Shown: positions 1-12,661 of the stretch, one piece after another
Numbering within the stretch: the stretch's first letter is position 1
Layout: the number at the start of each line of letters is the position of its first letter
Assembly (NCBI RefSeq): GCF_001421165.1
Contig: NZ_LMKB01000001.1
Location: 329,179 to 393,178, forward strand
DNA from: Frigoribacterium sp. Leaf8
GTDB lineage: Bacteria > Actinomycetota > Actinomycetes > Actinomycetales > Microbacteriaceae
Direction of reading: 5' to 3'
DNA length: 64,000 nt
Translations under genes and position numbers: made by a program
The notes under the pieces: generated by a model
Told to the model about the DNA's origin: nothing
Seen by the model: only the letters and a program-made list of their open reading frames with translations
Database searches by the model: none

Positions 1-23
1 CCGCTCGGACCGGGAGGGGACGA

Positions 24-66
24 CGAAGGGCCCCGGTCCGCACGGAGTGCGAGCCGGGGCCCTTCG
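24..66 (-). terminator. Hairpin downstream of rpoC
   Basis: A perfect 13-bp inverted repeat (24-36 pairs with 54-66, core GGGCCCCGG) lies about 60 bp beyond the rpoC stop. It fits a strong GC-rich terminator. There is no clear U-tract in the minus-strand direction, so it may act as a backup for the hairpin at 78-120. Confidence 0.6.
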
Positions 67-77
67 AGGTGAGGCCC

Positions 78-120
78 TCAGGAGGCGCGGTGGGGGTCAG
101 ACCCTCACCGCGCCTCCTGA
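78..120 (-). terminator. Terminator hairpin after rpoC built from an AGGAGGCGCG pair
   Basis: A perfect 15-bp stem (78-92 with 106-120) and a 13-nt loop lie just beyond the rpoC stop. Each arm carries the dispersed 10-mer AGGAGGCGCG. The position fits a terminator of the rpoB-rpoC transcript. The sequence reuse is discussed in the findings. Confidence 0.75.
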
Positions 121-128
121 CGGGATTC

Positions 129-4010
<3,882 letters not shown>

Positions 4011-4059
4011 AATTTAATCCCTTGTCAGATGTATCGACGTGTCGTTGTGGGAAGGGGGC

Positions 4060-7000
4060 TTAGATCTCGTCGACGTTCGACGATTCGAAGCGGGAGGAGA
4101 TGTTGATGCCGAGCTCTTCGGCGGCACGGAAGACCTCGTCGTCCGTGTCGCGCAGGCTGACCGTCTGGCCGTCGGCCGAGAGGACCTCGACGTTCAGGCA
4201 GAGCGACTGCATCTCTTTGATGAGGACCTTGAAGCTCTCGGGGATGCCGGGCTCCTGGATGTTCTCGCCCTTGACGATGGCTTCGTACACCTTCACGCGG
4301 CCGAGGATGTCGTCCGACTTGATGGTCAGGAGCTCTTGCAGCGCGTACGCGGCGCCGTAGGCCTCGAGGGCCCAGACCTCCATCTCACCGAAGCGCTGGC
4401 CACCGAACTGTGCCTTACCACCCAGCGGCTGCTGCGTGATCATCGAGTACGGGCCCGTCGAACGCGCGTGGATCTTGTCGTCGACGAGGTGGTGCAGCTT
4501 CAGGATGTACATGTAACCGACCGAGATCGGGTTCGGGAACGGCTCACCCGAGCGACCGTCGAACAGGCGCGCCTTGCCGGACGAACCGATCAGACGCTCA
4601 CCGTCGCGGGTCGGCAGGGTCGAGTCGAGCAGACCCTCGATCTCGCGCTCGGCGGCACCGTCGAACACCGGGGTGGCGACCTTCGTGCCGGGAGCGGCGC
4701 TGAGCGCCTCTTCGGGCAGGTTCTTCGCCCACTCCTGGACGCCCTCGACGTTCCAGCCCTGCGCCGCGATCCACCCGAGGTGGATCTCGAGCACCTGGCC
4801 GAAGTTCATCCGACCGGGGACGCCGAGCGGGTTGAGGATGATGTCGACCGGCGTGCCGTCCGCGAGGAACGGCATGTCCTCGACGGGCAGGATCGTCGAG
4901 ATGACGCCCTTGTTGCCGTGACGACCGGCGAGCTTGTCGCCCGCCGTGATCTTGCGCTTCTGGGCGATGAAGACGACGACGCGCTGGTTGACGCCCGAGC
5001 CGAGTTCGTCGTCGCCGTCTTGCGAGTCGAAGACCTTGACGCCGATGACCGTTCCCTGCTCGCCGTGGGGCACCTTCAGGGACGTGTCGCGGACCTCACG
5101 GCTCTTCTCGTTGAAGATCGCGCGCAGCAGGCGCTCTTCGGCGCTGAGCTCGGTCTCGCCCTTGGGCGTGACCTTGCCGACGAGGATGTCGCCGGGGCGC
5201 ACCTCGGCACCGATGCGGATGATGCCGCGCTCGTCGAGGTCGGCCAGCAGGTCGGGGCTGACGTTGGGGAGATCACGGGTGATCTCCTCCTTGCCGAGCT
5301 TCGTGTCGCGGGCGTCGACTTCGTACTCTTCGATGTGGATCGACGAGAGCGTGTCGTCCTTGATGAGGTTCTGCGACAGGATCATCGCGTCCTCGTAGTT
5401 GTAGCCCTCCCAGGGCATGAACGCGACGAGCAGGTTCTTGCCGAGCGCGAGCTCGCCGTTCTCGGTCGCGGGACCGTCGGCGATGACCTCGCCGACCTCG
5501 ACGCGCTGGCCGGCGTCGACGATCACGCGGTGGTTGTAGCTGGCGCCCTGGTTCGAGCGGTCGAACTTGCGCAGGTAGTAGTCCTGCGTGCCGCCGTCGT
5601 CGAGCTGGACGGTGACGACGTCGGCCGACACCTCGGAGACCACGCCCGCGGCGTCGGCGGTGACGACGTCACCGGCGTCGATCGCGGTGTAGCCCTCCAT
5701 GCCGGTGCCGACGAGGGGGCTCTCGCTGCGGACGAGCGGGACGGCCTGACGCTGCATGTTCGCACCCATGAGGGCGCGGTTCGCGTCGTCGTGCTCGAGG
5801 AACGGGATCAGCGACGTGGCCACCGACACCATCTGGCGCGGCGAGACGTCCATGTAGTCGACCTCGGCCTTGTCGACGAGCTCGACCTCGCCGCCCTTCT
5901 TGCGGACGAGCACCTTGTCGTCGACGAAGTCGAACTTGTCGTCGAGGGGCGCGTTCGCCTGGGCGACGACGTAGTCGTCCTCTTCGGAGGCGGTGAGGTA
6001 GTCGATCGTCGTGGTGACGTTGCCCTTCTCCACGCGACGGTAGGGCGTCTCGATGAAGCCGAACGAGTTGATGCGCGCGAAGGACGCGAGCGAGCCGATC
6101 AGGCCGATGTTCGGGCCTTCAGGGGTCTCGATCGGGCACATGCGGCCGTAGTGCGAGGGGTGGACGTCGCGGACCTCGACGCCGGCGCGCTCACGCGACA
6201 GACCGCCGGGGCCGAGCGCGCTCAGACGACGCTTGTGCGTCAGTCCCGAGAGCGGGTTGTTCTGGTCCATGAACTGCGAGAGCTGCGAGGTGCCGAAGAA
6301 CTCCTTGATCGCGGCGACGACGGGGCGCACGTTGATCAGGGTCTGCGGCGTGATCGCCTCGATGTCCTGCGTGGTCATGCGCTCACGGACGACGCGCTCC
6401 ATGCGCGACAGACCGGTGCGGACCTGGTTCTGGATCAGCTCGCCGACCGCGCGGATGCGACGGTTGCCGAAGTGGTCGATGTCGTCGACGTCGAGGCGCA
6501 GCTGGACGGGCTCGCCGTCGCGCGTGCCGTTCATCGACTTCTCTTCGGCGTGCAGCGACACGAGGTACTTGATCGTCGCGACGATGTCGTCGACGGTCAG
6601 GACCGAGTCGCCCAGGGGCGCGTCGATGCCGAGCTTGCGGTTGATCTTGTAGCGACCCACCTTGGCCAGGTCGTAGCGCTTGTGGTTGAAGTAGAAGTTG
6701 TCGAGGAGCGCACGCGCGGCCTCGGCAGCGACCTGCTCGCCCGGACGGAGCTTGCGGTAGATGTCCTTGAGCGCCTCTTCCTTGGTGAGGATGGCGTCCT
6801 TCTCGAGGGTGGCCTCGATCGAGGCGAAGCCCTTGAACTCCTCCATGATCTCTTCGCTCGTCAGGCCGAGGGCCTTGAGGAAGACGGTCACGCTCTGCTT
6901 GCGCTTGCGGTCGATGCGCACGCCGACCTGGTCGCGCTTGTCGATCTCGAACTCGAGCCAGGCACCACGGCTCGGGATGACGCGAGCCGAGTAGATGTCC

Positions 7001-7551
7001 TTGTCGCTGGTCTTGTCGGAGGCGCGCTCGAAGTAGACGCCCGGGCTGCGGACGAGCTGCGAGACGACGACACGCTCGGTGCCGTTGATGATGAACGTGC
7101 CACGCTCGGTCATGAGCGGGAAGTCGCCCATGAAGACCGTCTGGGTCTTGATCTCACCGGTGAGGTGGTTCATGAACTCGGCGTTCACGTAGAGCGGTGC
7201 GGCGTAGGTCTTGCCACGCTCTTTGCACTCGTCGATCGTGTACTTGGGCTCTTCGAGCTCGGGGGCCGTGAACGAGAGCTGCATGGTCTCGCCGAGGTCT
7301 TCGATCGGCGAGATCTCTTCGAAGATCTCTTCCAGGCCCGAGTGGAGGGCCAGGTCGGTGCGACCCTGCTCGGTCGCCTCGGCGAGGCGGTCCTTCCAGA
7401 TGTCGTTGCCGACGAGCCAGTCGAAGCTCTCGGTCTGGAGTGCCAGCAGGTCGGGGACCGTCAGCGTGTCGGTGATCTTGGCGAACGAGAGCCGCGATGC
7501 GTTGCGACCGTTCTTGGGTGAGTTGGTGGATGCGTTGTTCGCAGCAGCCAA
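4060..7551 (-). CDS. rpoB: DNA-directed RNA polymerase subunit beta
   Basis: The 1163-aa product is the beta subunit of RNA polymerase, which forms the active-site cleft and the rifamycin pocket. The pocket region ([15 protein letters not shown], then [13 protein letters not shown], near residues 417-450) has the residues usual for a rifampicin-sensitive enzyme. The C-terminus has the conserved [18 protein letters not shown] segment. The start codon is TTG at 7551 with GGAGG 8 nt upstream. No ATG in a good position competes with it. rpoC follows 49 bp later. A likely sigma-A promoter lies about 175-205 bp upstream, giving a long leader. Confidence 0.98.
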   Translation of the reverse strand: MAAANNASTNSPKNGRNASRLSFAKITDTLTVPDLLALQTESFDWLVGNDIWKDRLAEATEQGRTDLALHSGLEEIFEEISPIEDLGETMQLSFTAPELEEPKYTIDECKERGKTYAAPLYVNAEFMNHLTGEIKTQTVFMGDFPLMTERGTFIINGTERVVVSQLVRSPGVYFERASDKTSDKDIYSARVIPSRGAWLEFEIDKRDQVGVRIDRKRKQSVTVFLKALGLTSEEIMEEFKGFASIEATLEKDAILTKEEALKDIYRKLRPGEQVAAEAARALLDNFYFNHKRYDLAKVGRYKINRKLGIDAPLGDSVLTVDDIVATIKYLVSLHAEEKSMNGTRDGEPVQLRLDVDDIDHFGNRRIRAVGELIQNQVRTGLSRMERVVRERMTTQDIEAITPQTLINVRPVVAAIKEFFGTSQLSQFMDQNNPLSGLTHKRRLSALGPGGLSRERAGVEVRDVHPSHYGRMCPIETPEGPNIGLIGSLASFARINSFGFIETPYRRVEKGNVTTTIDYLTASEEDDYVVAQANAPLDDKFDFVDDKVLVRKKGGEVELVDKAEVDYMDVSPRQMVSVATSLIPFLEHDDANRALMGANMQRQAVPLVRSESPLVGTGMEGYTAIDAGDVVTADAAGVVSEVSADVVTVQLDDGGTQDYYLRKFDRSNQGASYNHRVIVDAGQRVEVGEVIADGPATENGELALGKNLLVAFMPWEGYNYEDAMILSQNLIKDDTLSSIHIEEYEVDARDTKLGKEEITRDLPNVSPDLLADLDERGIIRIGAEVRPGDILVGKVTPKGETELSAEERLLRAIFNEKSREVRDTSLKVPHGEQGTVIGVKVFDSQDGDDELGSGVNQRVVVFIAQKRKITAGDKLAGRHGNKGVISTILPVEDMPFLADGTPVDIILNPLGVPGRMNFGQVLEIHLGWIAAQGWNVEGVQEWAKNLPEEALSAAPGTKVATPVFDGAAEREIEGLLDSTLPTRDGERLIGSSGKARLFDGRSGEPFPNPISVGYMYILKLHHLVDDKIHARSTGPYSMITQQPLGGKAQFGGQRFGEMEVWALEAYGAAYALQELLTIKSDDILGRVKVYEAIVKGENIQEPGIPESFKVLIKEMQSLCLNVEVLSADGQTVSLRDTDDEVFRAAEELGINISSRFESSNVDEI

Positions 7552-7726
7552 GGAAGTAACCTCCGTGGACCCCGTCGGGTCATCACTGTCGGACAGTATG
7601 TGGTGAGTGAGTGAACGGCCCTACCCGGCGGACACCATCCACCCCGCCGTCATATTCGGGGGTGGGTGTCTCGAGACGTTGTCGACCGCAATATGACGAC
7701 AGGACGCACGGGGAGCGCAAAGGTCC

Positions 7727-7756
7727 ATACTAGGTCGCCCCGGACACGCCTGGCAA
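7727..7756 (-). promoter_or_regulatory. Candidate sigma-A promoter of rpoB-rpoC
   Basis: On the minus strand TTGCCA (7751-7756) and TAGTAT (7727-7732) are separated by 18 bp, close to the housekeeping consensus. Transcription from here would give rpoB a leader of about 170 nt. The divergent promoter at 7766-7794 lies back to back with it. Confidence 0.55.
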
Positions 7757-7765
7757 GCCCTGTCG

Positions 7766-7794
7766 TTGACCTTTCGCCCGAGCTTCGGTATAAC
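7766..7794 (+). promoter_or_regulatory. Strong sigma-A-type promoter for the spermidine-synthase-like gene
   Basis: TTGACC (7766-7771), a 17-bp spacer and TATAAC (7789-7794) match the -35/-10 consensus almost perfectly. The start point would be near 7801, about 70 nt before the ATG at 7872. Together with 7727-7756 it fills the 320-bp divergent region 7552-7871, where I see no other gene. Confidence 0.75.
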
Positions 7795-7871
7795 CCGGGC
7801 GCATGCACAGGCATTCCACGGGATCGAGGGCCGCGCGCGCCTCCTCGTCCCCGGGATGGGAGGCTTGGGGC

Positions 7872-8729
7872 ATGGCCGCACAGCACGACGACCCGCCCGT
7901 CGAGATCTCGATCGGGGCGGGTCTCGCCCGCGTGGACGAGGACCGGCACCGCCCCGGTTCGTACACCCTCGTCGTCGACGGCACACCCCAGTCGCACGTC
8001 GACCTCGACGACCCGACGCACCTGGCCTTCGAGTACGTCCGGCGCATCGGGCACGCCGTCGACCTGCTGCCCGGGGGGCCGGTCACCGCACTGCACCTCG
8101 GCGCCGGCGCCCTGACCCTGCCCCGCTACGTCGAGGCCACCCGACCGGGTTCGCGCCAGCAGGTGATCGAGCTCGAGGCCGACCTCGTGGCCCTGGTGCG
8201 CGAGACCCTGCCGCTGCCGCGGGGGGCCTCGATCCGGGTGCGCTACGGCGACGCCCGCGAGGTCATGGTGAAGCTGCCCGCCGGGCTGCGCGGCACGGTC
8301 GACCTGCTGATCGTCGACGTGTTCGGCGGTTCGCAGATCCCCGCCCACGTCACGTCGCTCGAGTTCTACACGGCGGCGGCCGAGTTCCTGTCGCCGACCG
8401 GCATGCTGATCGTCAACTCGGCCGACGGCGCGGGGCTGGCCTTCGCCCGCGGCCAGGCGTCGACCCTCGCGACCGTGTTCGAGCACGTCGTCGCCGTGGC
8501 CGACCCCGCGACGCTCAAGGGCCGTCGCTTCGGCAACGTCGTGCTGATCGGTTCGCCGTCGCCGCTGCCCACCGACCGCATGCCCCGGCTCTACTCGTCG
8601 GACCCGCTGCCGGCCAAGGTCGTCCACGGCCGTGAGCTGCGCGACTTCGTCGCCGGGGCGCCCGTCGTCACCGACGCGACGGCCGTGCCCTCGCCCGAGC
8701 CGTCACGGAGCGTGTTCGGGGCGCGCTGA
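7872..8729 (+). CDS. Spermidine synthase-like SAM-dependent protein
   Basis: The 285-aa product has a Rossmann methyltransferase/spermidine synthase fold. Motif I is near residue 63 (ALHLGAGALTLPRY), the acidic end of strand 2 follows (QVIELEADLVALV), then RVRYGDAREVM and DLLIVDVFGGSQIP. This resembles the stand-alone spermidine-synthase-like proteins of actinobacteria. No polyamine pathway gene lies beside it, so the substrate is unknown. I chose ATG 7872 because GGGAGG lies about 9 nt upstream. An in-frame ATG at 7803 would add 23 unlikely residues and sits only a few bases after the predicted transcription start. It is convergent with csrA. Confidence 0.8.
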   Translation: MAAQHDDPPVEISIGAGLARVDEDRHRPGSYTLVVDGTPQSHVDLDDPTHLAFEYVRRIGHAVDLLPGGPVTALHLGAGALTLPRYVEATRPGSRQQVIELEADLVALVRETLPLPRGASIRVRYGDAREVMVKLPAGLRGTVDLLIVDVFGGSQIPAHVTSLEFYTAAAEFLSPTGMLIVNSADGAGLAFARGQASTLATVFEHVVAVADPATLKGRRFGNVVLIGSPSPLPTDRMPRLYSSDPLPAKVVHGRELRDFVAGAPVVTDATAVPSPEPSRSVFGAR

Positions 8730-8837
8730 CGACGCCCCGGTCGAGCCAGTGGGCCGCCCCCGTGGCGCCCACGACGGCGGCCGAGGCGAGGGGCGCGACA
8801 GGTGAGAAGAACACGAGCCACAGTGCCGCGACTACTC

Positions 8838-8861
8838 AGAACCGTCAGAGGCTGCGGTTCT
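8838..8861. terminator. Small hairpin between convergent genes
   Basis: AGAACCG (8838-8844) pairs perfectly with CGGTTCT (8855-8861) across a 10-nt loop. It lies between the spermidine-synthase-like gene and csrA, which converge, so it could serve either as part of a termination zone. Confidence 0.35.
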
Positions 8862-8871
8862 CTCCGGCAAC

Positions 8872-8931
8872 CCGCCACGATGTGGACACGACGCCAGGCG
8901 AAAAGGTGGCGCTGTGTCCATCTCGTGGCGG
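8872..8931. repeat. Compound palindrome, type Y copy 1
   Basis: Arms 8872-8896 and 8907-8931 are reverse complements at 21 of 25 positions around a 10-nt loop. Each arm begins CCGCCACGA, contains TGGACA and ends CGCCA. The same design recurs at 57466-57529, with 20 of 25 arm bases identical. It lies between convergent genes, so a bidirectional terminator is one possibility and a mobile palindromic repeat another. The rest of the 293-bp interval 8730-9022 shows nothing else. Confidence 0.75.
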
Positions 8932-9022
8932 CGTGAGGGCACGGCGGCGGGGCGGCACGAGCGCGCCGCGGCACAAGGCCAGAGCGGCCCGGGCCAGGTG
9001 CGGAGGGGGCCGGGCGGCGGGA

Positions 9023-9271
9023 CTACTGGTCGGCGCGAGGTGCGGGGGCGCCGAGGGCGGCACGCAGGCGGGCCTCGGCGTCGTCGGGGGCCTTCGACGC
9101 CTCGACGTTGGCCTCAGTCACGGCCTTGATGACCTCTTCGCGCTGGATCTTGACCCCGCGCGGTGCGTCGATCCCGATGCGCACGCCGTCGCCACGGGAG
9201 TCGAGCACCGTGATGACGATGTCGTCGCCGATCACGATGCGTTCTCCGACCTTGCGTGTCAGCACCAGCAT
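9023..9271 (-). CDS. csrA: Carbon storage regulator / flagellin translation repressor CsrA
   Basis: The 82-aa product begins MLVLTRKVGERIVIGDDIVI and contains GVRIGIDAPRGVKIQREEV, the five-strand CsrA RNA-binding fold with its N-terminal and strand-5 contact residues. CsrA binds GGA-containing hairpins near ribosome binding sites. In Gram-positive flagellar systems it represses flagellin translation and is antagonised by FliW, which is present here at 52962-53366. The C-terminal 20 residues are an Ala-rich extension. It lies 128 bp downstream of the FlhF-like gene, at the end of the long flagellar transcription unit. Confidence 0.95.
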   Translation of the reverse strand: MLVLTRKVGERIVIGDDIVITVLDSRGDGVRIGIDAPRGVKIQREEVIKAVTEANVEASKAPDDAEARLRAALGAPAPRADQ

Positions 9272-9387
9272 CGGACCAGCTTACCGAGCGCGGGGCGCAC
9301 CGGCCACGACGACAGGCAGGAGGCGCGGGTCGGCGATCGCGGGACGACACCGGCCCCGAGGCGCGGCCGCGGGAGGACGACCACCGG

Positions 9388-9418
9388 AGGAGGCGCGACT
9401 CAGCGGGTCGCGCCTCCT
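9388..9418 (-). repeat. Inverted AGGAGGCGCG pair at the end of the FlhF-like gene
   Basis: AGGAGGCGCGA (9388-9398) pairs with TCGCGCCTCCT (9408-9418) around a 9-nt loop. It spans the stop codon of the FlhF-like gene (stop at 9400-9402), so one arm is coding. It could attenuate transcription before csrA. A further single copy of the motif is at 9319-9327. Confidence 0.6.
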
Positions 9419-10608
9419 TCGCGCCAGCCCACCGGCACGCCGAGCAGGTGCACCGTGCCCGGGGTCGCCGTGTCGTCCTCGCCGACCACGGCGGCCGCGA
9501 CCACGGGCGCGACCGCCCGGACGGCCTCGACCCAGCGGGCCGTGTCGTCGTGCTTGCGCCCGACGTCGACCGCGACCCAGACCTGGTCGGCGGCGATCGC
9601 CTCGAGGGCGGCGGGTGCGGCCGCGTCCCAGGCGAGGGCCGTCACGACGGCCGAGTTCTCGTGCACGCCGGTGGCCCGGGCCAGGATGCCGCTCCGGCGA
9701 TCCGACACGTCGACCGAGCGCAGCCCGAAGGTCGACGCCATCTGGGCGGCCACGCGGAAGGCGTCGCCGGGGCGGCCGACGACCACGACGAGGTCGCCTG
9801 CCCCGCGCGACACGTCGGGGGCGGGCGGCACGCCCGGGGAGGCCACGGCCCGGGCCTGCGCGGCGAGGGCGTCGGCAGCGGCCGCGAGCGACGCCGCCGT
9901 CCGACGGGGAGCGGCCCCGTGCGGCGCGTCGGGGTCGGCGGCGTCACCGTCGGCGACGGCGGTGGGGCCCGGGCCCGTCGCCACGACACCGGCTCCGAGG
10001 CCGGCGGCGGCACCGGCGGCGGGAGCGATGCCGTTGAAGGTGAGGTCGTCCATGATCGAGGCGAACGCGTCGGTGCGCGTCGAGACGTCGGCCGGGGACG
10101 CGACCGGCACCGCGCCTCCTGCGCTCGACGGCGAGGCCGAGGCCCCGCCGGGACCCGTCGCGGCGGCCGCCGCGGCACGAGCGGCCCGACGCGGGCTCAC
10201 GGGCACGGCCGAACCGGTCAGCACGTCGTCGAAGCCGTCGCGCGCGGGCGTCGCCGCCGTGGCGGCGGCGTCCCCCGCGGCCAGCGATGCCGACCACGCG
10301 GCCCGGGCTGCCGGAGCCCCCGCCTGCAGGGCGTCCTCGGCCTCGTCGGCCGACGCCAGCAACGCCGCGATGCCCGCACGCTCGGCCGGCACCGGCGTCG
10401 TGATGCGCACCCGGGCGACGGGCAGGTCGATCGCGGGGTCGGGCACCTCGACGGTGACCTCGTAGTGCTTGCGGGCGAAGAAGCCGCCGACTCCCCCGAC
10501 GGTCACCTTCTGTGCCGCGACGATGCGCGCCGAGGCACCGTGGGTCGCCCGCACCTCGCGGCGCAGCCCGTCGAGCGTCTCGCCGGTCATGACGATCGTG
10601 GTCGGCAT
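9400..10608 (-). CDS. FlhF-like flagellar protein lacking a recognisable GTPase P-loop
   Basis: The 402-aa product starts like FlhF: residues 1-58 (MPTTIVMTGETLDGLRREVR..., then GGVGGFFARKHYEVTVEV) match the FlhF N-terminal region. It sits directly after flhA, where flhF normally lies, with one base between the flhA stop and this ATG. The middle 200 residues are Ala/Pro-rich and low in complexity. The C-terminal 120 residues resemble a Rossmann-like core (LVVVVGRPGDAFRVAAQM), but the SRP-GTPase P-loop GxxGxGKT is missing. So the position and N-terminus say FlhF, while GTPase activity appears lost. FlhF normally directs flagellar placement. The annotation as a degenerate FlhF is inference. Confidence 0.7.
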   Translation of the reverse strand: MPTTIVMTGETLDGLRREVRATHGASARIVAAQKVTVGGVGGFFARKHYEVTVEVPDPAIDLPVARVRITTPVPAERAGIAALLASADEAEDALQAGAPAARAAWSASLAAGDAAATAATPARDGFDDVLTGSAVPVSPRRAARAAAAAATGPGGASASPSSAGGAVPVASPADVSTRTDAFASIMDDLTFNGIAPAAGAAAGLGAGVVATGPGPTAVADGDAADPDAPHGAAPRRTAASLAAAADALAAQARAVASPGVPPAPDVSRGAGDLVVVVGRPGDAFRVAAQMASTFGLRSVDVSDRRSGILARATGVHENSAVVTALAWDAAAPAALEAIAADQVWVAVDVGRKHDDTARWVEAVRAVAPVVAAAVVGEDDTATPGTVHLLGVPVGWREGGATR

Positions 10609-10609
10609 C

Positions 10610-12661
10610 TCAGGCCACGATCGAGTCGGTCGCGCGGACGACGCCGACGGTCTCGATGGTCGAGCCGGCGGCGGTGGCCTCCTGGTACGACAGCACCGGC
10701 AGGCCGTTCTGCTGCGCCGACACGAGTCGGTGGATGGCCGGTCGCAACGCCGGGGCGCAGACCAGCACCGCGCTGAGACCCTGCGCCTCGACCGACTGCA
10801 CGGCCTCGCGCAGCGACCCGAGCACCTGCTCGACCCGGTGCCCGTCGAGCAGGATCTGCGTCCCCTGGTCGCTCGGTCGCAGCCCCTCGAGCATCGACTG
10901 CTCGAGGGTCGGGTCGATCATGATGACCCGCAGCACGCGGCCGTCGAGGTACTGCGCCGTGAGCGCGGGGCCCAGGGAGGCGCGGGCCGCCTCGACGAGT
11001 CCCTCCGGGTCGGTCGACACCTTCGCCCGCAGCGTCAGCCCCTCGCAGATGCGCGCGAGGTCGTTGATCGGGATGCGCTCCGACAGCAGGCCCTGGAGGA
11101 CGCGCTGTAGCTCGGCGAGCGACAGCATGTTCGGCACGAGGTCGTCGACGGCCGGGGCGTTGACCTGCTTGACGCCCTCGGTCAGCACGCGGACGTCCTC
11201 GCGGGTGAGCAGTCGGGCGGCGTTGTCGGCGATGATCGACGACAGGTGCGTCACGAGCACCGAGACGCGGTCGATCACCGTGGCGCCGGTCATCTCGGCG
11301 CTGTGGCGCATCTCGGCGGGCACCCACTTGCCGGCGAGGCCGAAGACCGGCTCGACCGTGGCGGTGCCGGGCAGGCCGTCGAGCGCGTCGCCGAGGGCCA
11401 GCACGGAGCGGGCCGGTGCCTGTCCGCGACCGGCCTCGACGCCCGCGATGCGGATCGAGTAGGTGGCCGGCGGCAGGTCGACGCTGTCCCGTGTGCGGAC
11501 GGGCGGCACGACGATGCCGAGGTCGACCGCGATCTTGCGACGCAGGGCCTTGACCCGGCCGAGCAGGTCGTCCGACGCTCCCCCGACCATGTCGACGAGG
11601 TCGGGCGCGAGCAGGATCTCGAGCGCGTGCACCCGCATCTGCTCGAGCAGGTCGTCGGTCGTGTCGGTGGGGGCGACGACCGCCGCCTGCTGCTCCGCGA
11701 GGGCCGCGCGCGCCTCCTCGGCCTTGGCGGCCACGCCGAGCCGGTAGGCGACGAGCAGCAGCGCCCCACCGATCAGCAGGAACGCGACGATCGGCATGCC
11801 GGGGATGAAGCCCATGCCGATGGCGGCGGTCCCGGCCACGGCGAGCGCGATGCGCGACTGGCCGAGTTGCGACGCGGCCTGCGCGCCCATCTCGGTGTCG
11901 GCGCCCGAGCGGGTGACGATCATGCCGGTCGAGACGGCCATCAGCAGGGCGGGGATCTGCGTGGTCAGGCCGTCGCCGATGGTGAGCAGTCCGTAGTGCG
12001 AGAGGGCGTCGCCGATGGCCATGCCGTTCTGCAGCGCGCCGATCGCGATGCCGCCCACCAGGTTGATGATGATGATGATGATGCCGGCGATCGCGTCACC
12101 CTTGACGAACTTCGACGCACCGTCCATGGCGCCGTAGAAGTCGGCCTCGGCGCTGACGTCGGCGCGACGCTGCTTGGCGACCTCGTCGGTGATGAGGCCC
12201 GCGTTGAGGTCGGCGTCGATGGCCATCTGCTTGCCCGGCATGGCGTCGAGGGTGAACCGGGCGCCCACCTCGGCGACGCGCTCGGCACCCTTGGTCACGA
12301 CCACGAACTGGATCACGACGAGGATCAGGAAGATCACCGAGCCGATGATGATCGAGCCGCTCACGGCGACGTGCCCGAACGCGGCGATGACGTCGCCGGC
12401 GAAGCCGTCGCCGAGCACGAGGCGCGTCGAGGCCACGTTGAGCCCGAGGCGGAAGAGCGTCGCCACGAGCAGCAGCGACGGGAAGACCGAGAAGTCGAGC
12501 GGCTTCTTGACGAACAGCGTCGTCAGCAGGATCACCAGCGCCAACAGGATGTTGAGGATGATCAGCACGTCGAGCATCGGCGCGGGCACCGGCACGACGA
12601 GCAGCAGCACGATGCCGACGATGCCGACCGGGACGGCGAGCTTGGGCAGGGTGGACTTCAT
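10610..12661 (-). CDS. flhA: Flagellar type III export gate protein FlhA
   Basis: The 683-aa product is the large export-gate subunit. Residues 1-310 hold about eight membrane helices. The FHIPEP family signature is seen as RVAEVGARFTLDAMPGKQMA, followed by the cytoplasmic FHIPEP loop. The C-terminal half is the soluble ring that docks chaperone-substrate complexes. The length is normal. The ATG at 12661 overlaps the flhB stop by 4 bp (ATGA), so translation is coupled. The next gene is the FlhF-like protein. Confidence 0.97.
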   Translation of the reverse strand: MKSTLPKLAVPVGIVGIVLLLVVPVPAPMLDVLIILNILLALVILLTTLFVKKPLDFSVFPSLLLVATLFRLGLNVASTRLVLGDGFAGDVIAAFGHVAVSGSIIIGSVIFLILVVIQFVVVTKGAERVAEVGARFTLDAMPGKQMAIDADLNAGLITDEVAKQRRADVSAEADFYGAMDGASKFVKGDAIAGIIIIIINLVGGIAIGALQNGMAIGDALSHYGLLTIGDGLTTQIPALLMAVSTGMIVTRSGADTEMGAQAASQLGQSRIALAVAGTAAIGMGFIPGMPIVAFLLIGGALLLVAYRLGVAAKAEEARAALAEQQAAVVAPTDTTDDLLEQMRVHALEILLAPDLVDMVGGASDDLLGRVKALRRKIAVDLGIVVPPVRTRDSVDLPPATYSIRIAGVEAGRGQAPARSVLALGDALDGLPGTATVEPVFGLAGKWVPAEMRHSAEMTGATVIDRVSVLVTHLSSIIADNAARLLTREDVRVLTEGVKQVNAPAVDDLVPNMLSLAELQRVLQGLLSERIPINDLARICEGLTLRAKVSTDPEGLVEAARASLGPALTAQYLDGRVLRVIMIDPTLEQSMLEGLRPSDQGTQILLDGHRVEQVLGSLREAVQSVEAQGLSAVLVCAPALRPAIHRLVSAQQNGLPVLSYQEATAAGSTIETVGVVRATDSIVA

